Part shown: positions 40,901-48,441 of the stretch, piece by piece
Position numbering within the stretch: position 1 is the first letter of the stretch
How the letters are laid out: each line of letters starts with the position of its first letter
Assembly: GCA_005503165.1 (NCBI GenBank)
Contig: SCNT01000001.1
Span: 186,001 to 250,000, forward strand
Length of the DNA: 64,000 nt
Direction of reading: 5' to 3'
Source of the DNA: Sphingomonadaceae bacterium 3R27E2-A
Lineage (GTDB): Bacteria; Pseudomonadota; Alphaproteobacteria; Sphingomonadales; Sphingomonadaceae
Position numbers and translations under genes: made by a program
Notes under the pieces: generated by a model
Seen by the model: the letters and a program-made list of their open reading frames with translations, nothing else
Told to the model about the DNA's origin: nothing
The model's database searches: none

Positions 40901-41117
40901 GACGAACCTCGACGCGTTCGACCGCGTCTATTATCCGGATGTCTTCTACCACGGATTCCGGGCCAACGTCGAAGTCGACAAGAAGTTCAACTTCTACGTG
41001 GGCGTCGACAACGCCTTCGACAAGCAGCCGCCGCTCGGCCTGCTCGGCACCGCGGGTGGCGATCCGTTCGACACCTTCGGCCGCTACTTCTACGCCGGCA
41101 TCCGCGCCAACTGGTAA
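37953..41117 (+). CDS. TonB-dependent outer-membrane receptor
   Basis: The 1054-residue protein has a signal peptide (LLLGAAAFAVAMSASQPVFAQ, cleavage near residue 26), a short acidic segment, a TonB box-like stretch RAIVVTGSRIARP, a plug domain (to about residue 190, with VDVVTGGNSENYGSDAVAGVVNF) and a long beta-barrel ending in an aromatic residue (YFYAGIRANW). It should import a large substrate across the outer membrane with energy from TonB. The barrel has several Cys-bearing loops. The substrate is unknown; neighbours give no hint, as it stands alone with its own terminator. The acidic segment after the signal, DANENGVCDSDE, resembles a calcium-binding loop. Confidence 0.93.
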   Translation: MTKSHLLLGAAAFAVAMSASQPVFAQDAADCVDANENGVCDSDENTDRAIVVTGSRIARPTLESSVPLTSVTVDELTDTGDVSLGDALNDLPSLRSTFSQGNSTRFIGTAGLNILDLRGLGIERTLVLVNGKRHVTALPGDYLVDVNTIPVDLLERVDVVTGGNSENYGSDAVAGVVNFITKRNFDGINLRAQGGVSSRGDRGNLFVSGTWGKNFADGRGNVAISAEYAEANPLYFSDRDKLTGAYSGRCQYQLTDLGGAAGGETGPSNSDGIPDSTFLCGIKNAAISDGGTIGALDAASNTRRRYLRFGPNGDLFIDTPDQAFSPVGSGNQQGGFGSTLRNTGQLAAGLKRYAVNLLAHYDISDAFRPFVEAKYVHVDALQEGQPSFFQGSVPGFFGGGSNLRCDNPFLTTQAFQTLQGFGVCNATPDSRTFTIQRFNTDFGGRGEIHDRDTYRIVGGIEGTFNDDWNYEISLNYGRLETKLQSLNNLKLFDLQGNDDGFLLALDATRNAAGQIVCRVNAVTVTRPDCVPINVFGVGAPSQAALDFVNTTAIRKEKAEQFVALASVAGDLSQLFELPGGPIGFALGAEYREEKAFSAFDELTASGGTFLNAIQPFAPPKLTVKEAFGEISLPLLANMPFAEELSVNASARVSDYNSSAGTVWAYNVQGLYAPIPDIRFRAAYAKSVRTPTQSDLFSPQSQNFAFIADPCDSANIGLGPNRVANCAAAGVPTTYNAALVAACAGTSFTGAVGAPFVNCTARTSSTSFLSGGNPTLQNEIGKSLTLGVVVEPSFLPGFNFTVDYYKIKVESLISALGAQQIINLCYDNAGGIDNPFCSTVLRDPATGLFDNNAAVISGGINFASQKTEGIDFDVQYRRTFDNGHRVSFRAIATHLLRLDNFTNPQNPAEPNRQMSELGDPRWAANASINYDFGDFDISWTVRYIGKQTIGTYETQNSYRGACPTTGTIPGGGTCTAGEIVTLPPTNLDAFDRVYYPDVFYHGFRANVEVDKKFNFYVGVDNAFDKQPPLGLLGTAGGDPFDTFGRYFYAGIRANW

Positions 41118-41142
41118 GCTGGTCGGCACGCGCCACGGAAAC

Positions 41143-41179
41143 GGGCCGCCTTCCTTTGGGAAGGCGGCCCTTTCTTTTT
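41143..41179 (+). terminator. Rho-independent terminator
   Basis: GGGCCGCCTTCC and GGAAGGCGGCCC form a 12-bp stem around a short TTTG loop, followed directly by TTTCTTTTT. It lies 26 bp after the receptor's stop and is the clearest intrinsic terminator in the window. Confidence 0.92.
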
Positions 41180-41221
41180 GGAGAGGAAGAAGACCGGCTC
41201 GAGGCGGGAGCGGACGTTGTT

Positions 41222-41368
41222 AATCCTCCCTGCGGCGAAGCCGTGGGGAGGGGGACCGCCCGAAGGGCGGTGGAGGGGCCGACGCCTTAAACCGTGGCTT
41301 GAGTCCTCCACCCCTCCACCATGCTTCGCATGGTCCCCCTCCCCATCGCTTCGCGACAGGGAGGATCT
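41222..41368. repeat. Structured repeat family D, copy 4
   Basis: A 147-bp element downstream of the receptor terminator. Its ends are CCTCCCTGCGGCGAAGCCG and CGCTTCGCGACAGGGAGG. Hairpins at 41255-41271 (ACCGCCC/GGGCGGT) and 41318-41334 (ACCATGC/GCATGGT) hold the places of differently sequenced stems in the other copies. Confidence 0.85.
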
Positions 41369-41398
41369 CGGCGGCCGCAACCGCCCGATACCGGCCCC

Positions 41399-41857
41399 TC
41401 AGTCGCCCCAGATATGGTCGGTTTCGATCCAGCCGCGACGGCCCTTGACGTCGAGCATGCACCAGCCGTTCGCGCAGTCGCTGATCTTGCCGACGACGCC
41501 GGGCTCGGCGCGGTAGAGGACGGGTGACGAACGGTTCGCCGCTTCGCGCAAGGGGCGGATGTCGCCGGTGACGATCGCGGTGCGTGTGCGGCTCAAAAGC
41601 CGCGCCGCCATCCAGCCCTGCGTGCCGTCGGGGTCCTCGACCTTCCGCCAGGTCTCGTGCCGCGCGACGACCTTCACCGGCAGGTCCTTGCGGCGATATT
41701 CCCAGATAACGGGCACGTCTGGCGACGGCCCCTTGCGCATCCGCGCCTCATCGACGCTGATCGACGCCCAATAGGGCAATTGGGGGTCGGACTGCGCCGC
41801 TGCCGGCCCCACCACGGCAAGGCTCAGCAAAATCACGATGAAATGTCGGCTGGTCAT
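41399..41857 (-). CDS. Exported SH3-domain protein
   Basis: The protein has 152 residues from the ATG at 41857, with AAGGA upstream; a TTG 18 bp earlier is less likely. A signal peptide (IVILLSLAVVGPAAAQ) is followed by two bacterial SH3-like units, one around ASISVDEARMRKGPSPDVPVIW to MAARLLS and one around RPLREAANRSSPVLYRAEPG to WIETDHIWGD. Such proteins act in the periplasm, often binding peptidoglycan. It is alone between a repeat element and the divergent D-2-hydroxyacid dehydrogenase gene. Confidence 0.87.
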   Translation of the reverse strand: MTSRHFIVILLSLAVVGPAAAQSDPQLPYWASISVDEARMRKGPSPDVPVIWEYRRKDLPVKVVARHETWRKVEDPDGTQGWMAARLLSRTRTAIVTGDIRPLREAANRSSPVLYRAEPGVVGKISDCANGWCMLDVKGRRGWIETDHIWGD

Positions 41858-41982
41858 GGTTAGTCCTTGTCGCAAGCGCCGCGCTTTTTCAACCGGCGAC
41901 GAACGCGAATGGCGGTGGCATCCACAGCTTGCGTGGCAACGCGCCCCTTGACCCCCAAGCGCGCGCGCGCTCTACCGGCGCC

Positions 41983-42981
41983 ATGCCCGATTCATCCCGC
42001 CCGCGGCGCCCGCGCGTCATCGTCACCCGCCAGCTGATGCCGCATGTCGAGGCACGCATGGCCGAATTGTTCGACGTCGCGCTGTCGGCGCAAGACCATG
42101 CCTTCAGCAAGGATGAACTCAAGGCCGCGGTCGCCGACTGCGACGTGTTCGTGCCGACGGTGACCGACGAGATCGACGCCGAGGTGATCGCGGCGGCGGG
42201 CGAGCGGCTGAAGCTGATCGCCAATTTCGGCGCAGGAGTCGACCATATCGACCTCGCTGCGGCGCGCGCCAGGGGCATCATGGTGTCGAACACGCCGGGC
42301 GTCTTCACCGAGGACACCGCCGACATGACGATGGCGCTGATCCTCTCGGTCCCGCGCCGGCTGGCCGAGGGCGAGAAGCTCATGCGCTCGGGCCAGTGGC
42401 AGGGCTGGGCGCCGAGCGCGATGTTGGGCCACCGCGTCGGCGGCAAGTTGCTCGGCATCATCGGCATGGGGCGCATCGGCCTCGCCGTCGCGCGGCGCGC
42501 GCGGGCGTTCGGGCTGTCGATACATTACCATAACCGCCGCCGCCTGCCCGAAACGATCGAGGAGGAACTGGGCGCGAGCTATCATGCCAGCGTCGATACG
42601 CTGCTGCGCATCGCCGACGTGGTGACGATCCACTGCCCGCACACGAGCGAGACGCACGAAATGGTCAATGCCGCACGGATCGCCGCGATGAAGCCCACCG
42701 CCTATCTCATCAACACCGCGCGCGGCGAGATCGTCGACGAGGGCGCGCTGATCGCGGCGCTCAAGACCGGGCGCATCGCGGGCGCGGGGCTCGACGTCTA
42801 TACGCACGAACCCGCGGTCGACCCCGAACTGCTCGCGCTCGACAATGTCGTGCTGCTGCCGCACCTCGGCTCGGCGACGATCGAGGGGCGCGAGGCGTCG
42901 GGCGAAAAGGTCATCGCCAACATCCGCGCGTGGTCGGACGGCCACCGCCCGCCCGATCAGGTGCTGGAGGGGTGGGCCTGA
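41983..42981 (+). CDS. D-2-hydroxyacid dehydrogenase (glyoxylate/hydroxypyruvate reductase-like)
   Basis: The protein has 332 residues from the ATG at 41983. The NAD-binding glycine motif is GMGRIGLAVARRA near residue 168, the catalytic triad is represented by Arg in NTARGEIVDEG, Glu in the THEPAVDPELL segment and His in LPHLGSAT. It fits glyoxylate reductase-type members that reduce glyoxylate, hydroxypyruvate or related 2-oxoacids with NAD(P)H. It is a single gene, convergent with the nitronate-monooxygenase-like gene; the two are separated by a family B repeat. Confidence 0.92.
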   Translation: MPDSSRPRRPRVIVTRQLMPHVEARMAELFDVALSAQDHAFSKDELKAAVADCDVFVPTVTDEIDAEVIAAAGERLKLIANFGAGVDHIDLAAARARGIMVSNTPGVFTEDTADMTMALILSVPRRLAEGEKLMRSGQWQGWAPSAMLGHRVGGKLLGIIGMGRIGLAVARRARAFGLSIHYHNRRRLPETIEEELGASYHASVDTLLRIADVVTIHCPHTSETHEMVNAARIAAMKPTAYLINTARGEIVDEGALIAALKTGRIAGAGLDVYTHEPAVDPELLALDNVVLLPHLGSATIEGREASGEKVIANIRAWSDGHRPPDQVLEGWA

Positions 42982-43007
42982 TTAGCCCCATAGCGCGGCG
43001 AGACACC

Positions 43008-43040
43008 GCTCTGGATTGCTTCGCTTCGCTCGCAATGACG
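43008..43040. repeat. Palindromic repeat family B, copy 2 (half element)
   Basis: GCTCTGGATTGCTTCGCTTCGCTCGCAATGACG here differs by one base from the right half of the element at 6387-6419. It too sits between convergent genes. The left arm is missing or decayed. Confidence 0.8.
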
Positions 43041-43047
43041 AGGTGGT

Positions 43048-44451
43048 TTAGTCCCCCGTCAAGATCCGGTCGACAAGCTGCTTTACCGTGGGGGTGAAGT
43101 TGTTCGAATAAAAGGGATCGGTCTTGAAGTTGAACGCGGCGTGGCCCGCGAACATCAGATTCTGCTCGACGTCGCCGCCGTGCGCGATGTCCTGCAGCGT
43201 TTTCTGGATGCAGAAGCTGCGCGGGTCGGCGAGGTAGCCGGTCGAATAATCGTCATGGTCCTTCCACGCCGAAAAGCCGCAGTGCGACAGGCAGCCCATG
43301 CAGTCGGCCTGGTCCTTGCGGATCACCGCCTTGTCGTCGGGGGTGACGAAAACCACGGTGTTGTCGGGCGTCTTGAGCGCTTCGGTATAGCCCTCGGCCG
43401 CCCAGTCGCGTGCCCTTGCCCGATCGTGCGGTGTGACCCAGAAATTCTTACCCTTCACCCCGACGTCGAGCTGGACGATATGATCGCCGGCCAGCTGCTT
43501 CGAGTAGGGAATCTGGCGCTCCGAGCGCGCCTCGAGGTCGCGGAGGAACGGGTTGCGCACCGCGCTGGAATAAAAGCCCGTGGGCGAGAAGCGGTGGAGC
43601 AGCACGTCGCCGTCGTCGAGCGTGCGGAGGCGGTCCTTCCACGCCTGCGGGATCGGGCTTTCCTCGGTGAGCAGCGGGCGGGTGCCATATTGGAAGGCCA
43701 CCTGGCCGAGTTCGGGGTTGTCGATCCAATGTTCCCAGTCGCGCAGGTACCAGACGCCGCCGGCCATCACGATCGGCACATCGTCCGGAATCCCCTCGGC
43801 GCGCATTACGTCGCGCAGCGCCTTGACGCGCGGATAGGGATCTTCGGGCACCAGCGGGTCTTCGGCGTTCGACAGGCCGTTGTGGCCGCCGGCAAGCCAG
43901 GGATCCTCATAGACCACCGCCCCCATCAGGTCGGCGACCTTCGAATAGGCACGCTTCCACAAGGCGCGAAAGGCGCGCGCGGAGCTGATGATCGGCAGAT
44001 AGTTTACGTTGTGGCGCGCCGCGATCTCACTCAATTTATACGGCATCCCCGCCCCGCAGGTGACGCCGGTGACGAGTCCCTTCGTGCGTTCCAGCACGCC
44101 CTCGAGCACCTGCTGCGCACCGCCCATTTCCCACAGGACGTTGATGTTGATCGCGCCCTTGCCGCTGGCGATGTCATAGGCGCGCCTGACCTGTTCGACC
44201 GCGCCGTCGATCGCATACTGGATCAACTCCTCATGGCGTTCCCGGCGCGTCAGCGCGCGGTAGATTTGCGGGATGATCTTGCCCTCGGCGTCGTAGCTGT
44301 CGGCGTTGACCGCCGATACGGTGCCGATCCCGCCCGCGGCGGCCCAGGCGCCGCTCGACATATGGTTGGTCGCCGACACGCCCTTGCCCCCCTCGACCAG
44401 CGGCCATACTTCGCGGCCGCCGTAGACGATGGGCTTCAAACCTTTGAACAC
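43048..44451 (-). CDS. Nitronate monooxygenase-like flavoprotein with C-terminal Cys cluster
   Basis: The 467-residue protein belongs to the nitronate monooxygenase/YrpB group of FMN TIM-barrel proteins (GVSATNHMSSGAWAAAGGIG near residue 25, GVTCGAGMPYKL near 125, MAGGVWYL near 235). It is longer than typical members. A C-terminal extension carries four cysteines in a C-x2-C-x3-C...C layout (384, 387, 391, 414; CMGCLSHC), suggesting an Fe-S or zinc site. The reaction is unknown; oxidation of a nitronate or reduction of an enoyl group are the family options. It is transcribed alone toward the D-2-hydroxyacid dehydrogenase gene. Confidence 0.88.
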   Translation of the reverse strand: MFKGLKPIVYGGREVWPLVEGGKGVSATNHMSSGAWAAAGGIGTVSAVNADSYDAEGKIIPQIYRALTRRERHEELIQYAIDGAVEQVRRAYDIASGKGAININVLWEMGGAQQVLEGVLERTKGLVTGVTCGAGMPYKLSEIAARHNVNYLPIISSARAFRALWKRAYSKVADLMGAVVYEDPWLAGGHNGLSNAEDPLVPEDPYPRVKALRDVMRAEGIPDDVPIVMAGGVWYLRDWEHWIDNPELGQVAFQYGTRPLLTEESPIPQAWKDRLRTLDDGDVLLHRFSPTGFYSSAVRNPFLRDLEARSERQIPYSKQLAGDHIVQLDVGVKGKNFWVTPHDRARARDWAAEGYTEALKTPDNTVVFVTPDDKAVIRKDQADCMGCLSHCGFSAWKDHDDYSTGYLADPRSFCIQKTLQDIAHGGDVEQNLMFAGHAAFNFKTDPFYSNNFTPTVKQLVDRILTGD

Positions 44452-44549
44452 TTGGAACCTCTTTCTCTCGCCCGGCTGCGTTGCGCGCTCAGGCCCCCGT
44501 ATGCCGCTTCCGTAAGCGGAAGCCGGCGATGAAAGTCAATGGACGCGCG

Positions 44550-45698
44550 CTATTCCCCGGAGAAAAGGCTGCGGCCTCGCAAGGCGCGACCATAGAGGCT
44601 TTCATAGGCCGCGACCATGGTTGATTCGTCGAAGCGCGCGGCGGCAACATCGCGGTTCGCCTCGCCCACCGCGCGGCGGAGCGCGGCATCGGCGGCGAGG
44701 TCGGCGAGCGCGGCGCGGAACGCGGCTTCGTCAGCGGCGACATAGGGCGCATTCTCGGTCGAGACCATCGCGGCGACGTCGCCGACATCAGGGCTGGCAA
44801 CGGGCAGCCCCGCCGCCATTGCTTCGATCACCGCGATCGGCGCCTGCTCGCTTTTCGACGAGAGTGCGAGCAGGTCGAAATGGCCGATCCAGCGCGCGGG
44901 TTCAGCCATGAAGCCCGGCATCACGAGCCGCTCGGCCATGCCGCATGCCGCGGCCTCGGCGCGGATCGCGCCGCGTTCGGGCCCCTCGCCGACGATGACG
45001 AGGCGGACATTGGCGGGCAGCGACGCGGCCGCGCGGACGAGGCGCGGCAGGTCCTTGACCTTGCGCAGCCCCGCGACGGTGCCGATCACGACCTCGCCGG
45101 GTTGCCGCTCGAAGCCGGGAATGGGCGCGCTGGGCCCGGCCGCATAAGCCGCGACGTCGATGCCGTTGCGGATCAGTTCGGTGCGGTCCCCGGCGCCCCA
45201 TTCGTCGGCAGCGATGCGCCGGAGCAGCGTCGAGGGGACGACCAGCGCTTCGGCGGTCGGCAGCGCGAGGCGGCGGAAGGCGTTGCGCTTCCAGTTGCGC
45301 CGGACGCTCTCGTCCTCGTTGAAGCCGTCCTCATGATGGATCAGCGGCGGCAGGCCGCGGCGCCGCGCGAACAGGCGGTGCGCCATCACCCCGTCCATCG
45401 AACCCCAATTGTAGCTGAGGATCAGGTCGAAACCCGCCATATAGCGGGCGAGCGCGCCATAGCGGATCGGCCCCGGCTTGCCGTGCAGCGCGGGCGCGGC
45501 CTCGCCGGGGAATTCGACTTTGATGCCCGGATCTATCGCATCGCGCGCGCCGAGCGCGCCCGGGACCGCGGAGAGGATCCTGTGCTCGGCGCGGTCGCCC
45601 ATCAAATTCATCAGCCGCGTCGCGCGCGCTTCCTTGCCGCCGAGCGAGAAGCTCGAATGGAGGTGCAGGATGCGGACCGGACGCGCCTCGTCGCTCAC
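44550..45698 (-). CDS. Glycosyltransferase family 4 protein
   Basis: The protein is 382 residues from the GTG at 45698, which overlaps the stop of the hydrolase gene (GTGA). It has the GT-B layout: N-terminal HLHSSFSLGGKEARA, central VVPSTLLRRIA, and the nucleotide-sugar-binding C-terminal half with GTVAGLRKVKDLPRLVRA, VIVGEGPERGAI and the ExxxxxxxxAxAxG segment (EQAPIAVIEAMAAGLPV). It probably adds a sugar to a lipid or polysaccharide precursor at the inner membrane. Its partner in the transcript is an alpha/beta hydrolase, which gives no clue to the acceptor. Confidence 0.92.
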   Translation of the reverse strand: MSDEARPVRILHLHSSFSLGGKEARATRLMNLMGDRAEHRILSAVPGALGARDAIDPGIKVEFPGEAAPALHGKPGPIRYGALARYMAGFDLILSYNWGSMDGVMAHRLFARRRGLPPLIHHEDGFNEDESVRRNWKRNAFRRLALPTAEALVVPSTLLRRIAADEWGAGDRTELIRNGIDVAAYAAGPSAPIPGFERQPGEVVIGTVAGLRKVKDLPRLVRAAASLPANVRLVIVGEGPERGAIRAEAAACGMAERLVMPGFMAEPARWIGHFDLLALSSKSEQAPIAVIEAMAAGLPVASPDVGDVAAMVSTENAPYVAADEAAFRAALADLAADAALRRAVGEANRDVAAARFDESTMVAAYESLYGRALRGRSLFSGE

Positions 45699-46528
45699 GC
45701 CGCGGGCAGCTCCGCTGCCCAGGCGTCGATCGCGGCGCGCGCCTCGGGCTCGTCCATCGTCGGCGCATGGCCGACGCCCGGAATCTCGACGAGCCGCGCG
45801 GCGGGCAGTTCTCTCAGCATCCTGTCGGCGGCCGGGGGCGCGAGGATGTCCGACAGCGCCCCGCGCAGGATCAGCAGCGGGATGGCGCCGAGGGCGCGAT
45901 AGGCGGGCCACAGATCGGCCGCCGCCTCGCCGCCGTGCGGGACGCGCAGCGGAGCCGCGATCTGCTTGTCGTAATCGGCGACGATGCGTCCCTCGGGGGT
46001 CAGCTTGTGCGTGCGCTTGGTCAGGCGCAGCCAGTCGTGGAGGCCGTAATCGGGATAGACCGCGGCGTTGAGCTCGGCGACCGCGCGCGCGGCGTGGATC
46101 CAGGTCGGCTGGCTGCCGCCGGTGCCGATATAGTCGCGGATACGCGCGAGCCCCGCCTCCTCTAGCTCCGGACCCACATCGTTGAGCACCGCGCCGACGA
46201 GCCGGCCCGGCAAGGTCGCGGCGAGGATCATCGAGACGAGCCCGCCGAGCGAGGTGCCGATCGTCGCGAAGCGCTGGATACCGCGGTCGTCGAGCAAGGC
46301 GACGACGTCCTGCACATAGGAGAGCGGGACATAGGTCATCGGATCCTTGGCGTAGGCGCTTTCGCCGCGGCCGCGGAATTCGACGACGATGACGCGGCGG
46401 CGATCGGCGAGATGCGGCGCGAGCGCCTCGAAATCGCGGGCGTTGCGCGCGAGGCCGGGCAGGCAGAGGATCGGCAGCGCCGCCTCGACCGGCCCCTGCG
46501 GGTCGTAGACGCGCGCGTGCAGGCGCAC
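45695..46528 (-). CDS. Alpha/beta hydrolase (start codon uncertain)
   Basis: The alpha/beta-hydrolase fold is clear: LPGLARNARDF for the oxyanion region, GTSLGG with the nucleophilic Ser, and GVGHAPTMDEP with the His. The call uses the GTG at 46528, giving 277 residues. However, the frame is open upstream and reads RWWDHYWWSPDGVRLH, which looks like the normal N-terminus of this family (W-S/T-x-D-G-x-x-L-H). The only start-like codon giving that residue run is ATT at 46591, well spaced behind AAGGGGA. It overlaps the glycosyltransferase by 4 bp. It likely hydrolyses an ester or lactone in the cytosol. Confidence 0.82.
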   Translation of the reverse strand: MRLHARVYDPQGPVEAALPILCLPGLARNARDFEALAPHLADRRRVIVVEFRGRGESAYAKDPMTYVPLSYVQDVVALLDDRGIQRFATIGTSLGGLVSMILAATLPGRLVGAVLNDVGPELEEAGLARIRDYIGTGGSQPTWIHAARAVAELNAAVYPDYGLHDWLRLTKRTHKLTPEGRIVADYDKQIAAPLRVPHGGEAAADLWPAYRALGAIPLLILRGALSDILAPPAADRMLRELPAARLVEIPGVGHAPTMDEPEARAAIDAWAAELPAA

Positions 46529-46772
46529 GCCGTCGGGCGACCACCAATAATGGTCCCACCAGCGTTCGCGATGATCCTGCCGTGCCGAAATGGCGGTTCC
46601 CCTTGCCCCGCTGCGTGCCTGCTGCCCACGGGATTCGCCGCATCTATCGCCAACCCGGCGCGCGCGCGCAAGCGATGCTTGGGGCCTCGGCTTGCCCGGT
46701 TAACCTTTCGCCGATAAGAGCAGGGGCGATGCTGCGACTGTCCCCCATCATCGCCCGCGCCGGGGCGACGTC

Positions 46773-48227
46773 ATGACCGCCGAACTGGTTTCGCACGATC
46801 CCGCCACGGGCACCGAAGTCTGGCGCCGCGCGATCAGCAATGTCGATCACGAAGTCGAGGTCGGCCGTCGCGCCTGGCCCGAATGGGCGGCAAAGCCCCT
46901 CACCTTCCGTACCGAGACGATGCGCCGCTTCGCCGACCGCGTGAGGGCCGAGGCCGACACGCTGGCGACGCTGATCTCGCGCGAGACCGGCAAGCCGCTC
47001 TGGGAAGCGCGCACCGAGGTGGAATCGGTCGCGAACAAGGTCGATATCTCGATCAACGCCTATTCGGAGCGCACCTCGAACCGCCGCATCGAGGGCGCGA
47101 TGGGGCTGCGCAACGCGGTCCGGCACAAGCCGCACGGGCTGCTCGCGGTGCTGGGGCCGTATAATTTCCCCGCGCACCTGCCTAACGGTCATATCGTCCC
47201 CGCGCTGATCGCGGGCAATTCGGTGGTGTTCAAGCCGTCGGAGAAGACCCCCGCGACGGGCGCGATGCTCGTCGACCTCTTCCACGCCGCCGGCGTGCCC
47301 AAGGAAGTGCTGCGGCTGGTGATCGGCGGCCCCGACGAGGGCAAGGCGCTCGCGGGGCATCCGGGGATCGACGGGCTGCTCTTCACCGGCTCTGCGCGCA
47401 CGGGGCTGGCGCTCAACCGCCAGTTCGCGAACCGCCCCGACAAGATCCTCGCGCTCGAAATGGGGGGTAACAACCCGGTGGTCGTATGGGACACCCCCGA
47501 CCTGCATACCGCGGCGATCCTGGTCGTGCAGTCGGCCTTCCTCAGCGCCGGGCAGCGCTGCACCAACGCGCGGCGGCTGATCGTGCGCGAGAGCATGGCC
47601 GACCGGCTGGTCGACGAGGTGCGCCGGCTCGCGAACCGCCTGATCGTCGACGAACCCTTCGCCAATCCGGCGCCCTATATGGGGCCGGTGATCGATAACG
47701 AGGCGGCCGACGGGCTGACCGAAAGCTTCCTGATCCTGATGTCGAACGGCGGGCATGTCGTGCGCCACATGACGCGCCCGGTACGCGACCGACCGTTCCT
47801 GACGCCGGGCATCATCGACGTCACCGACATGGCCGAGCGCCCCGACATCGAATTGTTCGGGCCGCTGCTCCAGGTCGTGCGCGTCGACAGTTTCGAAGGG
47901 GCGATTGCCGAGGCGAACAATACCAGCTTCGGCCTGTCGGCGGCGCTGATCGGCGGTAGCCCACAGCTCTACGACCAGTTCTGGGCCAATGCGCGCGCGG
48001 GGGTGATCAACTGGAACCGACCGACCAACGGCGCGTCGTCGGCGGCGCCCTTCGGCGGCATCGGCCTGTCGGGCAACCACCGGCCGAGCGCCTTCTACGC
48101 CGCCGATTATTGCGCCTATCCGGTCGCAAGCAGCGAATGCGAGGCGACGCGCGGATCGATCGGCGTGGGGCTGCGCGACATCGACAAGGACAGCGAACCG
48201 CTGCCGCTGGTGCGCGAGAAGCGGTAA
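46773..48227 (+). CDS. astD: Succinylglutamate-semialdehyde dehydrogenase-like aldehyde dehydrogenase
   Basis: The 484-residue aldehyde dehydrogenase has the NAD-binding FTGSARTG loop, the glutamate in EMGGNNP and the catalytic cysteine in SAGQRCTNARRL. The last segment and the NGHIVPALIAGN region match AstD, the fifth enzyme of the arginine succinyltransferase pathway, better than general aldehyde dehydrogenases. No other ast gene is near, so arginine breakdown is likely but its partner genes must be elsewhere. The gene is divergent from the hydrolase/glycosyltransferase pair and ends 38 bp before a family C repeat. Confidence 0.85.
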   Translation: MTAELVSHDPATGTEVWRRAISNVDHEVEVGRRAWPEWAAKPLTFRTETMRRFADRVRAEADTLATLISRETGKPLWEARTEVESVANKVDISINAYSERTSNRRIEGAMGLRNAVRHKPHGLLAVLGPYNFPAHLPNGHIVPALIAGNSVVFKPSEKTPATGAMLVDLFHAAGVPKEVLRLVIGGPDEGKALAGHPGIDGLLFTGSARTGLALNRQFANRPDKILALEMGGNNPVVVWDTPDLHTAAILVVQSAFLSAGQRCTNARRLIVRESMADRLVDEVRRLANRLIVDEPFANPAPYMGPVIDNEAADGLTESFLILMSNGGHVVRHMTRPVRDRPFLTPGIIDVTDMAERPDIELFGPLLQVVRVDSFEGAIAEANNTSFGLSAALIGGSPQLYDQFWANARAGVINWNRPTNGASSAAPFGGIGLSGNHRPSAFYAADYCAYPVASSECEATRGSIGVGLRDIDKDSEPLPLVREKR

Positions 48228-48265
48228 AACGGGGATTTGGGTGATTTCGCAGGCAGCCGTTAGTT

Positions 48266-48345
48266 CCGTTCGTGTCGAGCGAAGTCGAGACACCCCGACG
48301 GCAGGCGCTTCCCAAGCGTGTCTCGACTTCGCTCGACACGAACGG
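48266..48345. repeat. Palindromic repeat family C, copy 2
   Basis: CCGTTCGTGTCGAGCGAAGT and its complement flank 34 bp of other sequence, giving an 80-bp hairpin. It lies between astD and cobA. Copy 1 is at 25535-25602. Confidence 0.88.
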
Positions 48346-48441
48346 GATTTATAGGGCGGTCTATCCGTTCCTGCCCCGCCCGCAATTTTACCTTCACCCC
48401 CGTCAATAAAGCCTGCTTTGCCCTTTCGGGGCGCGCAAACC

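Noticed and set aside
37950..41129. A 1059-codon open frame antisense to the whole TonB-dependent receptor gene.
   Set aside because: It has no domain pattern, is rich in Arg, Ala, Glu and Val as expected for the complement of GC-rich codons, and the sense strand has a signal peptide, plug, barrel and terminator. It is a composition effect.
44550..46643. A 697-codon frame joining an Arg-rich N-terminal part to the glycosyltransferase.
   Set aside because: The first 315 codons are an off-frame reading of the alpha/beta hydrolase gene. The GTG at 45698, overlapping that gene's stop, is the proper start.
48351..48364. ATAGGGCGGTCTAT upstream of cobA as a possible operator.
   Set aside because: Only the outer four bases pair and the site adjoins a family C repeat; too weak to call without comparison to other genomes.
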